A stretch of 64,000 nt of DNA from an uncultured Collinsella sp. (GCA_958423535.1 CATZRJ010000002.1:1-64000); one strand, 5' to 3'; shown: positions 27,881 to 37,255, numbered from the stretch's first letter. Made by a program: numbers and translations. The notes: generated by a model from the sequence alone, not told the origin.

Positions 27881-27916
27881 CGGCGGGGGTGCACGGGTGT
27901 ACGCACGCCCCCGCCG
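27881..27916 (+). other. GC-rich hairpin between adhE and the downstream kinase gene
   Basis: CGGCGGGGG and CCCCCGCCG pair around an 18-base loop. It is followed by GTTGCTTCT rather than a T-run, so it is at best a leaky terminator or an mRNA-stabilising end for adhE. Confidence 0.5.
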
Positions 27917-27949
27917 TTGCTTCTATCGCATCGTTGAAAGGATGCAATC

Positions 27950-28714
27950 ATGCTGCTCCCCGATTCCAAGACCGAGCTCGTCCGTCGCGGCAACAAGGTC
28001 GTTTACGACCTGGGCGACAAGATCGTCAAGGTCTTTAACGAGACCAAGCCCGTCTCCGACGTGTTCAACGAGGCTTTGAATCTTGCCCGCATCAATGAGT
28101 GCGGCATCCGCAGCCCCAAGGCTCTCGAGGTTTCTCAGCTCGAGAACGCCAACGGCTGGGCACTCGTGACCGAGAAGGTTCCGGGCACCACCCTTGCCGA
28201 GAAGATGACTGCTGAGCCCCAGCGCTTTGGTGAGTACCTCGAGATGTTCGTCGACCTCCAGATCGAGATCCACGGCTACACCTCCCCGCTGCTCAACCGT
28301 CAGCGCGACAAGTTCGCCCGCATGATCGACAGCCTCGATCAGCTCAATGCCACCACGCGCTACAACCTTCAGGAGCGTCTGGACGGTATGACCAAGGAGT
28401 TCAAGGTCTGCCACGGCGACTTCAACCCCTCCAACGTCATCGTCGGTGACGACGGCCAGCTCTATGTGTGCGACTGGGCACACGCTACCCAGGGCTCCCC
28501 TGCTGCCGACGTTGCCACCACTTACCTGCTCTTTGCCCTCAACAGCAAGGATCAGGCCGAGGCCTACCTGGAGCTCTACTGCGACCGCGCCGACATGCCC
28601 ATGCAGGTCGTGCGTCAGTGGACGAGCATCGTCGCCGCTTCCGAGCTCGCTCGTAAGCGCAACGTGAACGATGAGTTCCTGAAGAACTGGATCGACGTCG
28701 TCGATTATCAGTAA
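27950..28714 (+). CDS. APH/choline-kinase-fold phosphotransferase of unknown substrate
   Basis: The 254-residue soluble protein has the aminoglycoside-phosphotransferase/choline-kinase fold. An N-terminal nucleotide lobe contains VVYDLGDKIVKVFNE (Lys likely contacts ATP) and WALVTEKVPGTTL. The catalytic loop is CHGDFNPSNVIV (about residues 160-171), and CDWAHATQG takes the place of the metal-binding DFG-like segment. AAAGGA precedes the ATG. It follows adhE by 88 bp on the same strand and may share its transcript. The substrate is unknown; antibiotic resistance should not be assumed from the fold. Confidence 0.8.
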   Translation: MLLPDSKTELVRRGNKVVYDLGDKIVKVFNETKPVSDVFNEALNLARINECGIRSPKALEVSQLENANGWALVTEKVPGTTLAEKMTAEPQRFGEYLEMFVDLQIEIHGYTSPLLNRQRDKFARMIDSLDQLNATTRYNLQERLDGMTKEFKVCHGDFNPSNVIVGDDGQLYVCDWAHATQGSPAADVATTYLLFALNSKDQAEAYLELYCDRADMPMQVVRQWTSIVAASELARKRNVNDEFLKNWIDVVDYQ

Positions 28715-28750
28715 TATCTGAGCGATTCATTTCGCATCGGAGGCACAAAG

Positions 28751-28791
28751 GGAAACCCCGCAGCTCATATGGGCTGTGGGGTTTTCCTTTT
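28751..28791 (+). terminator. Terminator after the phosphotransferase gene
   Basis: AAACCCCGCAGC pairs with GCTGTGGGGTTT (one G-U) around a short loop. TTTTCCTTTT follows on the plus strand. Confidence 0.75.
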
Positions 28792-28814
28792 AACTATAAA
28801 GATCCTTTATGCAA

Positions 28815-28856
28815 AAGCGGCCCTGCATCTCTACCTCGAGAGACGCAGGGCCGCTT
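28815..28856 (-). terminator. Terminator after proS (convergent)
   Basis: AAGCGGCCCTGC and GCAGGGCCGCTT are perfect 12-bp arms with an inner TCTC/GAGA stem. On the minus strand it ends GCTTTTGC. It may act on both converging transcripts. Confidence 0.75.
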
Positions 28857-28885
28857 CGTAAGTGCACCAAATGCAGCGTGCTCGA

Positions 28886-30607
28886 TTAACGGCGTGCTGC
28901 CTTCACAAGCTCGGCAACCTTGGCGACGACCTCATCGATCGCCACGTCCTCGCGCTCGCCCGTAGCACGGTCCTTGAGCTCAACGGTGCCATTCTTAAGA
29001 CCGCGCTTGCCCAGAATCACCTGATACGGGAAGCCCATAAGGTCGTTGTCGGCAAACTTAAAGCCGGGACGCTCGTCACGGTCATCGACGACAACCTCGA
29101 TACCCTCGGCGCACAGAGCCTCGACGATTTGATCGCAAACGGTAGCGCACTCCTCCTTCTTGGGATCGAGCGGAATCACCGCGACCTCGTAAGGGGCAAC
29201 GGAGACCGGCCAGACGATGCCGTGCTCGTCGTTGTGCTGCTCCACGACGGCAGCGAGCGAGCGGGACACGCCCACGCCGTAGCAGCCCATGATAAGCGGC
29301 TTCTCCTTGCCGTCCTCGTCCATAAAGGTGGCACCCATGGCCTCGGAATACTTGGTGCCCAGCTGGAACACCTGGGAGACCTCGATGCCGCGGGCAGCAG
29401 AGAGCGGCTTGCCGCAGTGCGGGCAGGGATCGCCGGCAACGACGGTGACTAGGTCGGCCCACTCGTCGACGGTAAAGTCGCGCTCGGGGCAGGCACCGGT
29501 AAAGTGATAGTCGACCTCGTTGGCACCGCAGGCCCACTGCTTGGACTCGCGCAGGCTCTCGTCGCAGACCAGACGAATGCCCTCGGGTAGGTTGACCGGT
29601 CCGATAAAGCCCTTATGCAGACCGTAGGTCTGGAGCTCCTCATCGGTCATCATGCGATAGCCCTTGCCAAAAACGTGCTCGGCCTTGCAGTCGTTGAGCT
29701 CGTGATCGCCCGGAACGATGGCCACAACCGGCTTGCCCTCGGCATCGATCAGAGCCAGGGACTTGCGCGTGCCGTTCTCGGGGAAACCAAAGAACTTGGC
29801 AACGGCCTCGATGGTGCCCATACCCGGAGTCTCGACCTTGGTGAGCGTGCCGTCGCCGGGACCCTCGGTCACAACGACCTTGGTGCTTGCCGCCTCGTCA
29901 TCGGCAGCAAAGCCGCAATCGTCGCAGTAGACGAGCGAAGCCTCGCCGGCGTCGGCCAGCGCCATGTACTCGACGGAGGTGTCGCCGCCGATTTCGCCGG
30001 AGTCGGCGACGACGGGCAGAGCCTTGATGTAGCAGCGCTCGCAGATGTTGGCGTAGGCCTGCTTCATCTTGTCGTACTCCTCCTGCAGGCTCTCCTGCGT
30101 GGCGGAGAAGCTGTAGGCGTCCTTCATGATGAACTCGCGACCGCGCATCAGACCAAAGCGGGGACGGAACTCATCGCGGAACTTGTCCTGGATGTGATAG
30201 AGATTCACCGGCAGCTGCTTGTAGGAACGCAGCTCATTGCGCACCAGGGCAGTCACGGTCTCCTCGTGCGTGGGTCCGAGCACGAACTCACGCCCGTGGC
30301 GGTCATCAAAGCGCACAAGCTCCTTGCCATACGCATCGATACGGCCGGACTCACGCCACAGCTCGGCATCGACCATGATGGGCATCATGAGCTCCTGGGC
30401 GCCGGCAGCATCCATCTCGTCGCGCACGATGTTCTCGATCTTGCGAATCGAGCGCCACGCGAGCGGCAGATAGGAATAGAGACCGGCGGCCTCCTTGCGG
30501 ATCATGCCGGCACGAAGCAGCAGTCGATGGCTCGCAAGCTCGGCGTCGGCCGGATCCTCTTTGAGCGTCGGAGCATACAGCTTAGACATATACATTGCTC
30601 GAGTCAT
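28886..30607 (-). CDS. proS: Prolyl-tRNA synthetase (bacterial type)
   Basis: ProS charges tRNA-Pro. The class II catalytic core has motif 1 around LPLAWRSIRKIENIV, motif 2 FRDEFRPRFGLMRGREFIMKD and motif 3 GCYGVGVSR. Between motifs 2 and 3 lies the editing (INS) domain typical of bacterial enzymes, and a C-terminal anticodon-binding domain closes the 573 residues. The ATG directly follows the ispG stop (TAAATG), with GAGGAG upstream. It is the last gene of the pyrH-to-proS operon, which ends at the convergent terminator. Confidence 0.97.
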   Translation of the reverse strand: MTRAMYMSKLYAPTLKEDPADAELASHRLLLRAGMIRKEAAGLYSYLPLAWRSIRKIENIVRDEMDAAGAQELMMPIMVDAELWRESGRIDAYGKELVRFDDRHGREFVLGPTHEETVTALVRNELRSYKQLPVNLYHIQDKFRDEFRPRFGLMRGREFIMKDAYSFSATQESLQEEYDKMKQAYANICERCYIKALPVVADSGEIGGDTSVEYMALADAGEASLVYCDDCGFAADDEAASTKVVVTEGPGDGTLTKVETPGMGTIEAVAKFFGFPENGTRKSLALIDAEGKPVVAIVPGDHELNDCKAEHVFGKGYRMMTDEELQTYGLHKGFIGPVNLPEGIRLVCDESLRESKQWACGANEVDYHFTGACPERDFTVDEWADLVTVVAGDPCPHCGKPLSAARGIEVSQVFQLGTKYSEAMGATFMDEDGKEKPLIMGCYGVGVSRSLAAVVEQHNDEHGIVWPVSVAPYEVAVIPLDPKKEECATVCDQIVEALCAEGIEVVVDDRDERPGFKFADNDLMGFPYQVILGKRGLKNGTVELKDRATGEREDVAIDEVVAKVAELVKAARR

Positions 30608-31690
30608 TTATTTCTCCTCAATAAGCTTGTCGACCTCGGCCATAAGCGCGTCGACAATTTGGTCCTCAGCTACTTTACCAATGATCTGGCCGTGCGAAAA
30701 GAGCAGGCCCTGACCTCGTCCGCAGGCAACACCCAAGTCGGCGTCAGAGGCCTCGCCGGGGCCATTGACCGCACATCCCATAACGGCGATCGAAAGCGGC
30801 GCGGAGTAGTTCTTAAGCCGCTCGGTGACCTCCTCGGCGATAGGAATGAGGTTGACCTGGCAGCGAGCGCACGTGGGGCACGAAACGATCTCGGGACCAC
30901 GGCGGCGAAGACCGAGTGATTGCAAGATACCCCAGGCGACCGGCGGCTCCTCGACCGGATCGGCCGTAAGCGAGACGCGCATGGTGTCGCCAATGCCCTC
31001 GGAAAGCAGAATACCCAAGCCCACAGAGCTCTTAATGGTGCCCTGGAGTTTGGTTCCGGCCTCCGTCACGCCCAGATGAAGAGGAACATGGGGGATTTCA
31101 CGCGACAGCGCACGATAGGTGTCGAGCGTCGTGGTCACGCTATGGGCCTTGGCGGAAAGCACGATATTGGTAAAACCGCGATCCTCAAAATGTTTGACGA
31201 AACGCTCGCTCGACATCACGAGCTTTTCGGGCTGCGTCAGGTCATCGCGCTCGGCGATATCCTGCTCGAGCGAGCCAGCGTTCACGCCGATGCGAATCGC
31301 ACAGCCCGCGGCGCCCGCAGCATCGATCACCGCGTCAACCTTAGCCCAATCGCCGATATTGCCGGGATTGATGCGCAGCTTGGCAGCACCGGCCTCAACG
31401 GCACCAATGGCGAGCTTATAGTTAAAGTGGATATCGGCGACAATCGGCACCGGAGACTCGGCACAGATGGTGCGGAAACCCTCGAGCGCGGCCTCGGTGG
31501 GCACACTCACGCGCACAACATCACAACCCGCCTGGGCAAGCGCACGCACTTGCGCAAGCGTTGCCTGGGCGTCGGCGGTATCGGTGCAGGTCATGGACTG
31601 AACCACCACCGGAGTGCCGCCACCCATCTGCACGTCGCCCACAAACACGGGGCGCGTCAGCTCGCGCGGCAAAGGATGGGACAAAGACAA
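30608..31690 (-). CDS. ispG: 4-hydroxy-3-methylbut-2-enyl diphosphate synthase IspG
   Basis: IspG makes HMBPP in the MEP isoprenoid pathway, using a 4Fe-4S cluster. The N-terminal TIM barrel begins RPVFVGDVQMGGGTPVVVQSM. The C-terminal cluster ligands are in CPTCARC and the GCAVNGPGE motif. The start is uncertain: I prefer the TTG at 31690 with AGGGGAG eight bases upstream, giving 360 residues. Longer in-frame starts would lie inside rseP. It shares an operon with dxr, another MEP-pathway gene. Confidence 0.93.
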   Translation of the reverse strand: MSLSHPLPRELTRPVFVGDVQMGGGTPVVVQSMTCTDTADAQATLAQVRALAQAGCDVVRVSVPTEAALEGFRTICAESPVPIVADIHFNYKLAIGAVEAGAAKLRINPGNIGDWAKVDAVIDAAGAAGCAIRIGVNAGSLEQDIAERDDLTQPEKLVMSSERFVKHFEDRGFTNIVLSAKAHSVTTTLDTYRALSREIPHVPLHLGVTEAGTKLQGTIKSSVGLGILLSEGIGDTMRVSLTADPVEEPPVAWGILQSLGLRRRGPEIVSCPTCARCQVNLIPIAEEVTERLKNYSAPLSIAVMGCAVNGPGEASDADLGVACGRGQGLLFSHGQIIGKVAEDQIVDALMAEVDKLIEEK

Positions 31691-31703
31691 TCCAAACACT
31701 CCC

Positions 31704-33065
31704 CTACAAAATAAATCGAAGGACGTCGGAACGAAGCATATAGACAAACAGCAGTGCAAAGAGCACGATACCGACATAGCTGACGATTGTCTGCACCTTG
31801 AGTGGCAGCTCGCGACCGGCGACCTTTTGGATAATCTCGATAACCAGCTTTCCCCCGTCGAGCGGCGGAATGGGCAGCAGGTTCATAAAGCCCAGCGAGA
31901 ACGAGATGAGCGCGGCAAACGTCAAGAACGTCGCGGGGCCGGCTGCCGCCGCCTGAGAAGACATGACGCTGATGCCCACAATCGAGCTGGACTGATCGAG
32001 TATCTCCATCGTATGCTGCGGCTGCAGCAGACGCATCACGCCCTCAGCGGTCTGCTGAACATAGGAGAACGACAGGCGCGCCGATGTAATGGGGTCCAAA
32101 TGGACCACCTGTGTAGAGGCATAAACGCCCAAACGCTCGCCCTCCTTGAGCGCGACCGAGGTCGAAAGATTCTTGCCGTCGTGCTGATACTCAATGGCGA
32201 TATCGTCCTTGCCGGCGGCCGCTCCGATCGAATCGTACACGTCCATCCAGGAAGAGCAGGACACGCCATCGACACTAAGAATCGTGTCGCCGGCCTCGAT
32301 GCCTGCCTTGGCGGCTATCGAGCCTTCTTCGACCTGACCGATCACATTGCTATCGACCGGCACCGATACGCCGGCGATAGAGTAGATGCTCATAAGCAGC
32401 AAAAAGCCTGTCAGAATATTGACGAGAATGCCCGCGAGCAGCATAAAGGCGCGCTTGAGAAAACCCTGGCCCAGATAGGTATGCGAACGCTCCTGCTCGA
32501 GAAACTCCGACGCAGTGACCGGCAGCTCCCACACATCGCCCTCGGCAGTCGCATGCTCTCGATCGAACTTGCGGCCGTCAAAGGTGGTATATCCTGCAGC
32601 ATCGCGCGGCAGCGTCTGGTACCTAACCGGATAGTAACTGGGTGAAGGCTTCTCCCCTTCCTCGTACCAAGGCGCAATGGAGCCCCAGCCCAAAAGCAAG
32701 GCACAAGCCTCGAGAACATCCTCCTCGGACAGCTCCAGCTCGACGGAAAGGTCTGCAACCGAAACACGACCATGACGATAGATCGCCGCAAGCACACGGT
32801 CGGCACACGAGACATCGGTCGGATCCATACCGCAGATAGCGGCATAACCACCCAGCAGAAGCGGCGTCACGCCAAACTTGGTGCCGATGCGACGCGACGT
32901 ATGATGAATGTCAAAACGGCACGGCAGGCCCAAGAAAAACTCGGTGACGCGCACGCCGCACGCACGGGCCGCCAAAAAGTGGCCGCCCTCATGCAGAAAC
33001 ACAAGGACGGATAGCATCAAAAGGCCCCAAAAGACCGAGGAAAGAACACTCAGAACAGTATCCAT
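31704..33065 (-). CDS. rseP: RseP-family site-2 membrane metalloprotease with large insertion
   Basis: This family of intramembrane zinc proteases cleaves anti-sigma factors and leftover signal peptides. The zinc motif HEGGH is at residues 25-29 in the first membrane helix. A PDZ domain lies at about 245-330, and the third ligand is in PLDGGK near the C-terminus. Between GGYAAICG (residue 79) and the next membrane helix (about 200) there is an unusually long cytoplasmic insertion. It contains a helix-turn-helix-like stretch (about 86-135). The start ATG at 33065 gives 453 residues. It lies between dxr and ispG, as in many genomes. Confidence 0.9.
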   Translation of the reverse strand: MDTVLSVLSSVFWGLLMLSVLVFLHEGGHFLAARACGVRVTEFFLGLPCRFDIHHTSRRIGTKFGVTPLLLGGYAAICGMDPTDVSCADRVLAAIYRHGRVSVADLSVELELSEEDVLEACALLLGWGSIAPWYEEGEKPSPSYYPVRYQTLPRDAAGYTTFDGRKFDREHATAEGDVWELPVTASEFLEQERSHTYLGQGFLKRAFMLLAGILVNILTGFLLLMSIYSIAGVSVPVDSNVIGQVEEGSIAAKAGIEAGDTILSVDGVSCSSWMDVYDSIGAAAGKDDIAIEYQHDGKNLSTSVALKEGERLGVYASTQVVHLDPITSARLSFSYVQQTAEGVMRLLQPQHTMEILDQSSSIVGISVMSSQAAAAGPATFLTFAALISFSLGFMNLLPIPPLDGGKLVIEIIQKVAGRELPLKVQTIVSYVGIVLFALLFVYMLRSDVLRFIL

Positions 33066-33082
33066 AAAACGAAAAGCAATCC

Positions 33083-34276
33083 TTACGATGAGGAGCGGGT
33101 TGCAGCAAGCACCTCGGCGGCCTTGGCACGAGCCCACGTATCGATATCGCGAAGCTGCCCAAACGATGCGACCGCCTGCGTATCGTGTGCATCCATGCAC
33201 GACTCCACGATACGGTCGATATCGGTAAAGGTGCAGGCATCGTGTAGGAAGGCATCGACAGCAACTTCGTTGGCGGCATTCAGCACGCAAGGCATGGTGC
33301 CGCCCGTCTTGCCGGCACGCTCGGCAAGCGCCAGGCAACGGAACGTGTCCATATCGGCCGCGTCGAAGGTAAGCTGCCCCAACTCACGAAAATCGATTCG
33401 CGGCGCCGGAGTATCCCAGCGCTCGGGATACGAAAAGGCAAACTGGATGGGAATGCGCATGTCGGACGCACCGAGATGCGCCATCACGGAGCCGTCGGCA
33501 AACTCGACCATCGAATGAATCTTTGACTGGCGCTGAACGACCACGTTGATAAAGTCGAGATCGCAACCGAACAGATGCATCGCCTCGATACGCTCCAGGC
33601 CCTTGTTCATAAGAGTGGCGGAGTCGATGGTGATCTTAGCGCCCATGGCCCACGTGGGATGTGCCAGCGCATCGGCGCGTGTCACGCGATTGAGCTCGTC
33701 GCGCGTACGACCAAAGAACGGACCACCCGAGCAAGTGAGCCAAATGCAGTGAGCCTCGCGCGGATTCTCCCCCAGATAGCACTGGTAGATGGCGGAGTGC
33801 TCGGAGTCGACCGGAATGAGCTGACCCGGCCGCGCCAACGGCATCAGCAGGTCACCGCCGACAACGAGGGACTCCTTGTTAGCAAGTGCAAGACGCTTGT
33901 TCGAGGTCAGAGCCGCATGGCTCGCTTCGAGCCCAGCAGCGCCCACAATGGCAACAAGGACACAGTCGACGTCATCGCGACGTGCAAGCTCACAAACCGC
34001 CTGCGCACCAACACCGAGCTCGGTGCCCTCGGGCAGCTCCTGCAGTACAGCGTCCGCACCGTGGGTGGTGTCGGCCACGGCAACGGCCGGAACCGAGAAT
34101 TCGCGGGCAAACGCAACGAGCTCCGAAGTGCTGGAGTTAACGGACAGCGCCGTCACCTGCAATCGATCGGCATGCTGACGGCATACATCGAGTGCCTGCG
34201 TTCCGATAGAGCCCGTACAACCCAGGATGGCAACGCGAAGGCGTCCATCAGGGCCATACGTCGTCTGGAATGACAT
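33083..34276 (-). CDS. dxr: 1-deoxy-D-xylulose 5-phosphate reductoisomerase
   Basis: Dxr converts DXP to MEP with NADPH, the first committed MEP-pathway step. The NADPH loop LGCTGSIGTQ is near the start. NKESLVVGG, the metal-binding DSEHSAIYQC and the flexible-loop segment LTCSGGPF are all present. The ATG at 34276 overlaps the cdsA TAA stop by one base, and GGAGG lies 10 bases upstream. The protein is 397 residues. cdsA-dxr-rseP is a conserved block. Confidence 0.96.
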   Translation of the reverse strand: MSFQTTYGPDGRLRVAILGCTGSIGTQALDVCRQHADRLQVTALSVNSSTSELVAFAREFSVPAVAVADTTHGADAVLQELPEGTELGVGAQAVCELARRDDVDCVLVAIVGAAGLEASHAALTSNKRLALANKESLVVGGDLLMPLARPGQLIPVDSEHSAIYQCYLGENPREAHCIWLTCSGGPFFGRTRDELNRVTRADALAHPTWAMGAKITIDSATLMNKGLERIEAMHLFGCDLDFINVVVQRQSKIHSMVEFADGSVMAHLGASDMRIPIQFAFSYPERWDTPAPRIDFRELGQLTFDAADMDTFRCLALAERAGKTGGTMPCVLNAANEVAVDAFLHDACTFTDIDRIVESCMDAHDTQAVASFGQLRDIDTWARAKAAEVLAATRSSS

Positions 34277-35166
34277 TACAGCACGCCTCCGATCATCAAA
34301 AGTAGCTGCGCGGTAATGCAACCAAAAATAAGCGAGTCGCTACGGTCGAGCATGCCGCCATGACCCGGAATAAGGTTGCCGGAATCCTTGACGCCCACGC
34401 CACGCTTGATGCGCGACTCGATGAGGTCGCCGATAACGCCCAAGATGGACACGACCACGCCGCACAGCAGCGCATAGGGCAAGCTCAGCTTATAGAAATG
34501 CGTCGCCCACAAAATGAGCCAGATGAGAACCGAACCCAAGATGCCACCGACAAAGCCCTCCCAGCTCTTTTTGGGAGAGATCTTGGGGACCATCTTGTGC
34601 TTGCCGATACGGCTGCCCACGATGTAGGCAAACGAATCGGAGACCCAGAGGGACGCGCAAACGCCCACCGAAAGCAGGGCGCCGGCAAAACCGGGCACGG
34701 CATCGCGCAGCAGCACGATGGCCGACAACATAAAACCGGTGTAGATAGGACCCATGAGTGTCACAGCTACATCGGATATGCGGGTACGCGCCGACCAGAC
34801 ATACCAAATACCCACCGCAAGCATCAGAGCAAAAAGCAGGGCATTCAACAGCAGCGAGTCGCCCAGCGCCGAGAGCGGAAAGAGCACGGCGGCAGCAATA
34901 CCCAGGCGCTCGTTGGCCACCTTGCCATCGAGCTTCGTCATGCGGAAAAACTCATAGCAGCACAAGCCGCTCATGACGGAGACAAAGATGGCGGTGGGAA
35001 CGATACCCAAAACCAGGCAGAGAATAAATACGACGGCGTAGACGATACCTGCGGCGGCGCGGGTAATAAAGCCGGCCAACCACGAAGTCGCAGCCGCGCC
35101 GCTCTTGGCGGAAGGTGCCTTGGGAGTTGGCGCCTTGGGAGCAGACGCCTTGGGACGATCGGACAC
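34276..35166 (-). CDS. cdsA: Phosphatidate cytidylyltransferase
   Basis: CdsA makes CDP-diacylglycerol from phosphatidate and CTP, the branch point of phospholipid synthesis. A Lys/Pro/Ala-rich cytoplasmic N-terminus of about 30 residues precedes several membrane helices. The C-terminal signature KRGVGVKDSGNLIPGHGGMLDRSDS (seen as SGNLIPGHGG) contains the metal and substrate site. The start is the GTG at 35166 with GGAGG seven bases upstream; 296 residues. It lies directly after uppS. Confidence 0.95.
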   Translation of the reverse strand: MSDRPKASAPKAPTPKAPSAKSGAAATSWLAGFITRAAAGIVYAVVFILCLVLGIVPTAIFVSVMSGLCCYEFFRMTKLDGKVANERLGIAAAVLFPLSALGDSLLLNALLFALMLAVGIWYVWSARTRISDVAVTLMGPIYTGFMLSAIVLLRDAVPGFAGALLSVGVCASLWVSDSFAYIVGSRIGKHKMVPKISPKKSWEGFVGGILGSVLIWLILWATHFYKLSLPYALLCGVVVSILGVIGDLIESRIKRGVGVKDSGNLIPGHGGMLDRSDSLIFGCITAQLLLMIGGVL

Positions 35167-35168
35167 TA

Positions 35169-35963
35169 TTAAGCCTCCTCGGTCTTGCTCAGTCCACCAA
35201 ACCTGCGGTCGCGGCCCTGGTAGGCCAAAATGGCGTCGACAAGGCCCCAACGATCAAAGTCGGGCCAATAGGTATCGGTGACATAAAACTCGGAATAGGC
35301 AACCTGCCACAGCAGATAATTCGAAAGGCGAAGCTCGCCGGAGGTGCGAATCACAAGCTCAGGATCGGGCAGCCCAGCAGTATAGAGGTGCGAGGCAACC
35401 ATATCATCGTCGATAGTGGCAGGATCGATCTTGCCGGCGGCGGCATCAAGCGCGATCTGACGGACAGCACGGGTGATCTCGGCACGGGCGCCGTAGTTGA
35501 CGGCAAGCGCCAGCGTCATGCCGGTGTGGTCGGCACACTCGGCAAGACCTCGCTCAAAGACATCGCGGGTCTTCTTAGGCAGTGCGGAAATATCGCCCAA
35601 AAAGACAACGCGCACGTTTTCGCGCTTAAGCAGTGGCAACTCATCGATAAACGTCTTGGCAAACAAATGCATCAAAACGTTGACCTCGTGCTGCGGACGG
35701 TTCCAGTTTTCGGTGGAAAACGCATAGGCCGAAAGGACGTCGACGCCCAAGCGCACGCATGCGGTAATAATCTCGCGCAGGGAGACGATACCGGCCTTGT
35801 GGCCCTCGGTGCGGGCAAGACCGCGCGCCGTGGCCCAGCGACCGTTACCGTCCATGATGCACGAGATATGATGCGGAATCTTATTGAGGTCAAGGTCGGA
35901 AAAACCGACGCCCGCAGGGGCGTCGGCAAAGTACTCGACCAGTTTGTTCTCGTCGTATTGCAC
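35169..35963 (-). CDS. uppS: Isoprenyl transferase (undecaprenyl diphosphate synthase)
   Basis: This cis-prenyltransferase makes the long-chain polyprenyl diphosphate used as the wall-precursor carrier. The N-terminal HISCIMDGNGRWA motif has the catalytic Asp. AYAFSTENWNRP and the C-terminal RTSGELRLSNYLLWQ with TDTYWPDF are family hallmarks. It is 264 residues with a GTG start that follows the frr stop by one base. Product chain length cannot be read from sequence. Confidence 0.95.
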   Translation of the reverse strand: MQYDENKLVEYFADAPAGVGFSDLDLNKIPHHISCIMDGNGRWATARGLARTEGHKAGIVSLREIITACVRLGVDVLSAYAFSTENWNRPQHEVNVLMHLFAKTFIDELPLLKRENVRVVFLGDISALPKKTRDVFERGLAECADHTGMTLALAVNYGARAEITRAVRQIALDAAAGKIDPATIDDDMVASHLYTAGLPDPELVIRTSGELRLSNYLLWQVAYSEFYVTDTYWPDFDRWGLVDAILAYQGRDRRFGGLSKTEEA

Positions 35964-35964
35964 C

Positions 35965-36501
35965 TTAGATCTCCATGACCTCGGCTTCTTTTTCCTTCAG
36001 AAGCTCCTCGACCTTGGCAACATACTCATCGGTATGCTTCTGGACCTTGGCCTGCTCGCGACGGACATCATCCTCGGTGAGCTCTTCGTCGCGCTCGAGC
36101 TTGTTGTTAAAGTCACGACGGATGTTACGGATTGAGACCTTGGCCTGCTCGGCATACTCGCGGCACTCCTTGACGAGCTCGCGACGACGCTCCTCGGTGG
36201 GAGCCGGGAACGGCAGACGCACGACGGTACCGTCAGAGTTGGGAGTAATGCCCAGATCGGAAGCGCTAATGGCCTTCACGATTGCGTTGACGAGCGCCTT
36301 GTCCCAGGGCTCGATGAGCAGCATGTGAGCCTCGGGGGTCTTAACGGCGGCAACCTGGGTAACCGGCGTGGGAACACCGTAGTAATCGACCGAAATGTCG
36401 GACAGAATGTTAGCGTTGGCGCGACCCGTGCGAACCTTGGAGAAGTTGTGCTTGAGGGACTCAAGCGACTTTTCCATGTGGGCGGTGATGTTCTCTGCCA
36501 T
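35965..36501 (-). CDS. frr: Ribosome recycling factor
   Basis: RRF splits post-termination ribosomes with EF-G. The 178-residue helical protein contains KVRTGRANANIL, the conserved three-helix-bundle segment, and the domain II hinge DYYGVPTPVTQVA. It is a few residues shorter at the N-terminus than most homologues. It lies 2 bp after pyrH in the conserved pyrH-frr-uppS order. Confidence 0.97.
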   Translation of the reverse strand: MAENITAHMEKSLESLKHNFSKVRTGRANANILSDISVDYYGVPTPVTQVAAVKTPEAHMLLIEPWDKALVNAIVKAISASDLGITPNSDGTVVRLPFPAPTEERRRELVKECREYAEQAKVSIRNIRRDFNNKLERDEELTEDDVRREQAKVQKHTDEYVAKVEELLKEKEAEVMEI

Positions 36502-36503
36502 GC

Positions 36504-37226
36504 TTAATCCTCCTGATAGACGAGCGTGCCGACGGGCTCACCCGAAAGCGCGCGCTTGACGGTGTCCTCGCCATCGATGTTGAGGACCAAAATCGGCATA
36601 CGGTTATCCTGACACAGTGCCGTAGCCGTGGAATCCATAACCTGCAGGCCGCGGACGAGAACCTCGTGATAGGTAATCTTGTCAAAACGGACGGCATCGG
36701 CGCACTTGACGGGATCCTTGTCGTAGATGCCGTCAACCTTGGTGGCCTTAATCAGAATCTCGGCACCGATCTCGCAGGCACGAAGAGCCGCGGCGGTGTC
36801 GGTCGTAAAGTACGGATTGCCCGAACCGGCGGCAAAAATAACGACGTTGCCCTTGGAAAGGTGGTTGATGGCGCGACGGCGAATATAGGGCTCGCAGATC
36901 TCGTTCATCTGGATAGCGCTCATCACACGGCAGGGAACATCGTTGTGCTCAAAGGCATCCTGCAGGGCAAGCGCGTTCATAACGGTTGCCAGCATGCCCA
37001 TGTAGTCGGCCTGAGCGCGTTCCATGCCACCGGCAGCGCCGGCCATGCCGCGGAAAATATTACCGCCGCCGACAACAACGCCGACCTCATGGCCAACGGC
37101 GAGCAGCTCCTTGACCTGCTTGGCAAGATGGTCGGTAACCTTGGGGTCGATGCCATATTGGCCGTCGCCCATCAGTGCTTCGCCGGAAAGCTTAAGAAGC
37201 ACGCGTTTATATCGGATGTCGGACAA
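36504..37226 (-). CDS. pyrH: UMP kinase
   Basis: PyrH phosphorylates UMP to UDP and links pyrimidine supply to the operon's wall and lipid genes. It opens [13 protein letters not shown], with the glycine-rich [10 protein letters not shown] and the ATP-binding [13 protein letters not shown] motifs of the amino-acid-kinase fold. It is 240 residues. AAAGGAGG precedes the start. It has its own promoter just downstream of the tsf terminator. Confidence 0.97.
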   Translation of the reverse strand: MSDIRYKRVLLKLSGEALMGDGQYGIDPKVTDHLAKQVKELLAVGHEVGVVVGGGNIFRGMAGAAGGMERAQADYMGMLATVMNALALQDAFEHNDVPCRVMSAIQMNEICEPYIRRRAINHLSKGNVVIFAAGSGNPYFTTDTAAALRACEIGAEILIKATKVDGIYDKDPVKCADAVRFDKITYHEVLVRGLQVMDSTATALCQDNRMPILVLNIDGEDTVKRALSGEPVGTLVYQED

Positions 37227-37255
37227 AGCGATCCTCCTTTAATTAGACTCTCAAT

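Noticed and set aside
27950..28714. Antibiotic resistance phosphotransferase
   Set aside because: Only the fold and catalytic loop are shared. There is no mobile-element context, and base composition is like the neighbours.
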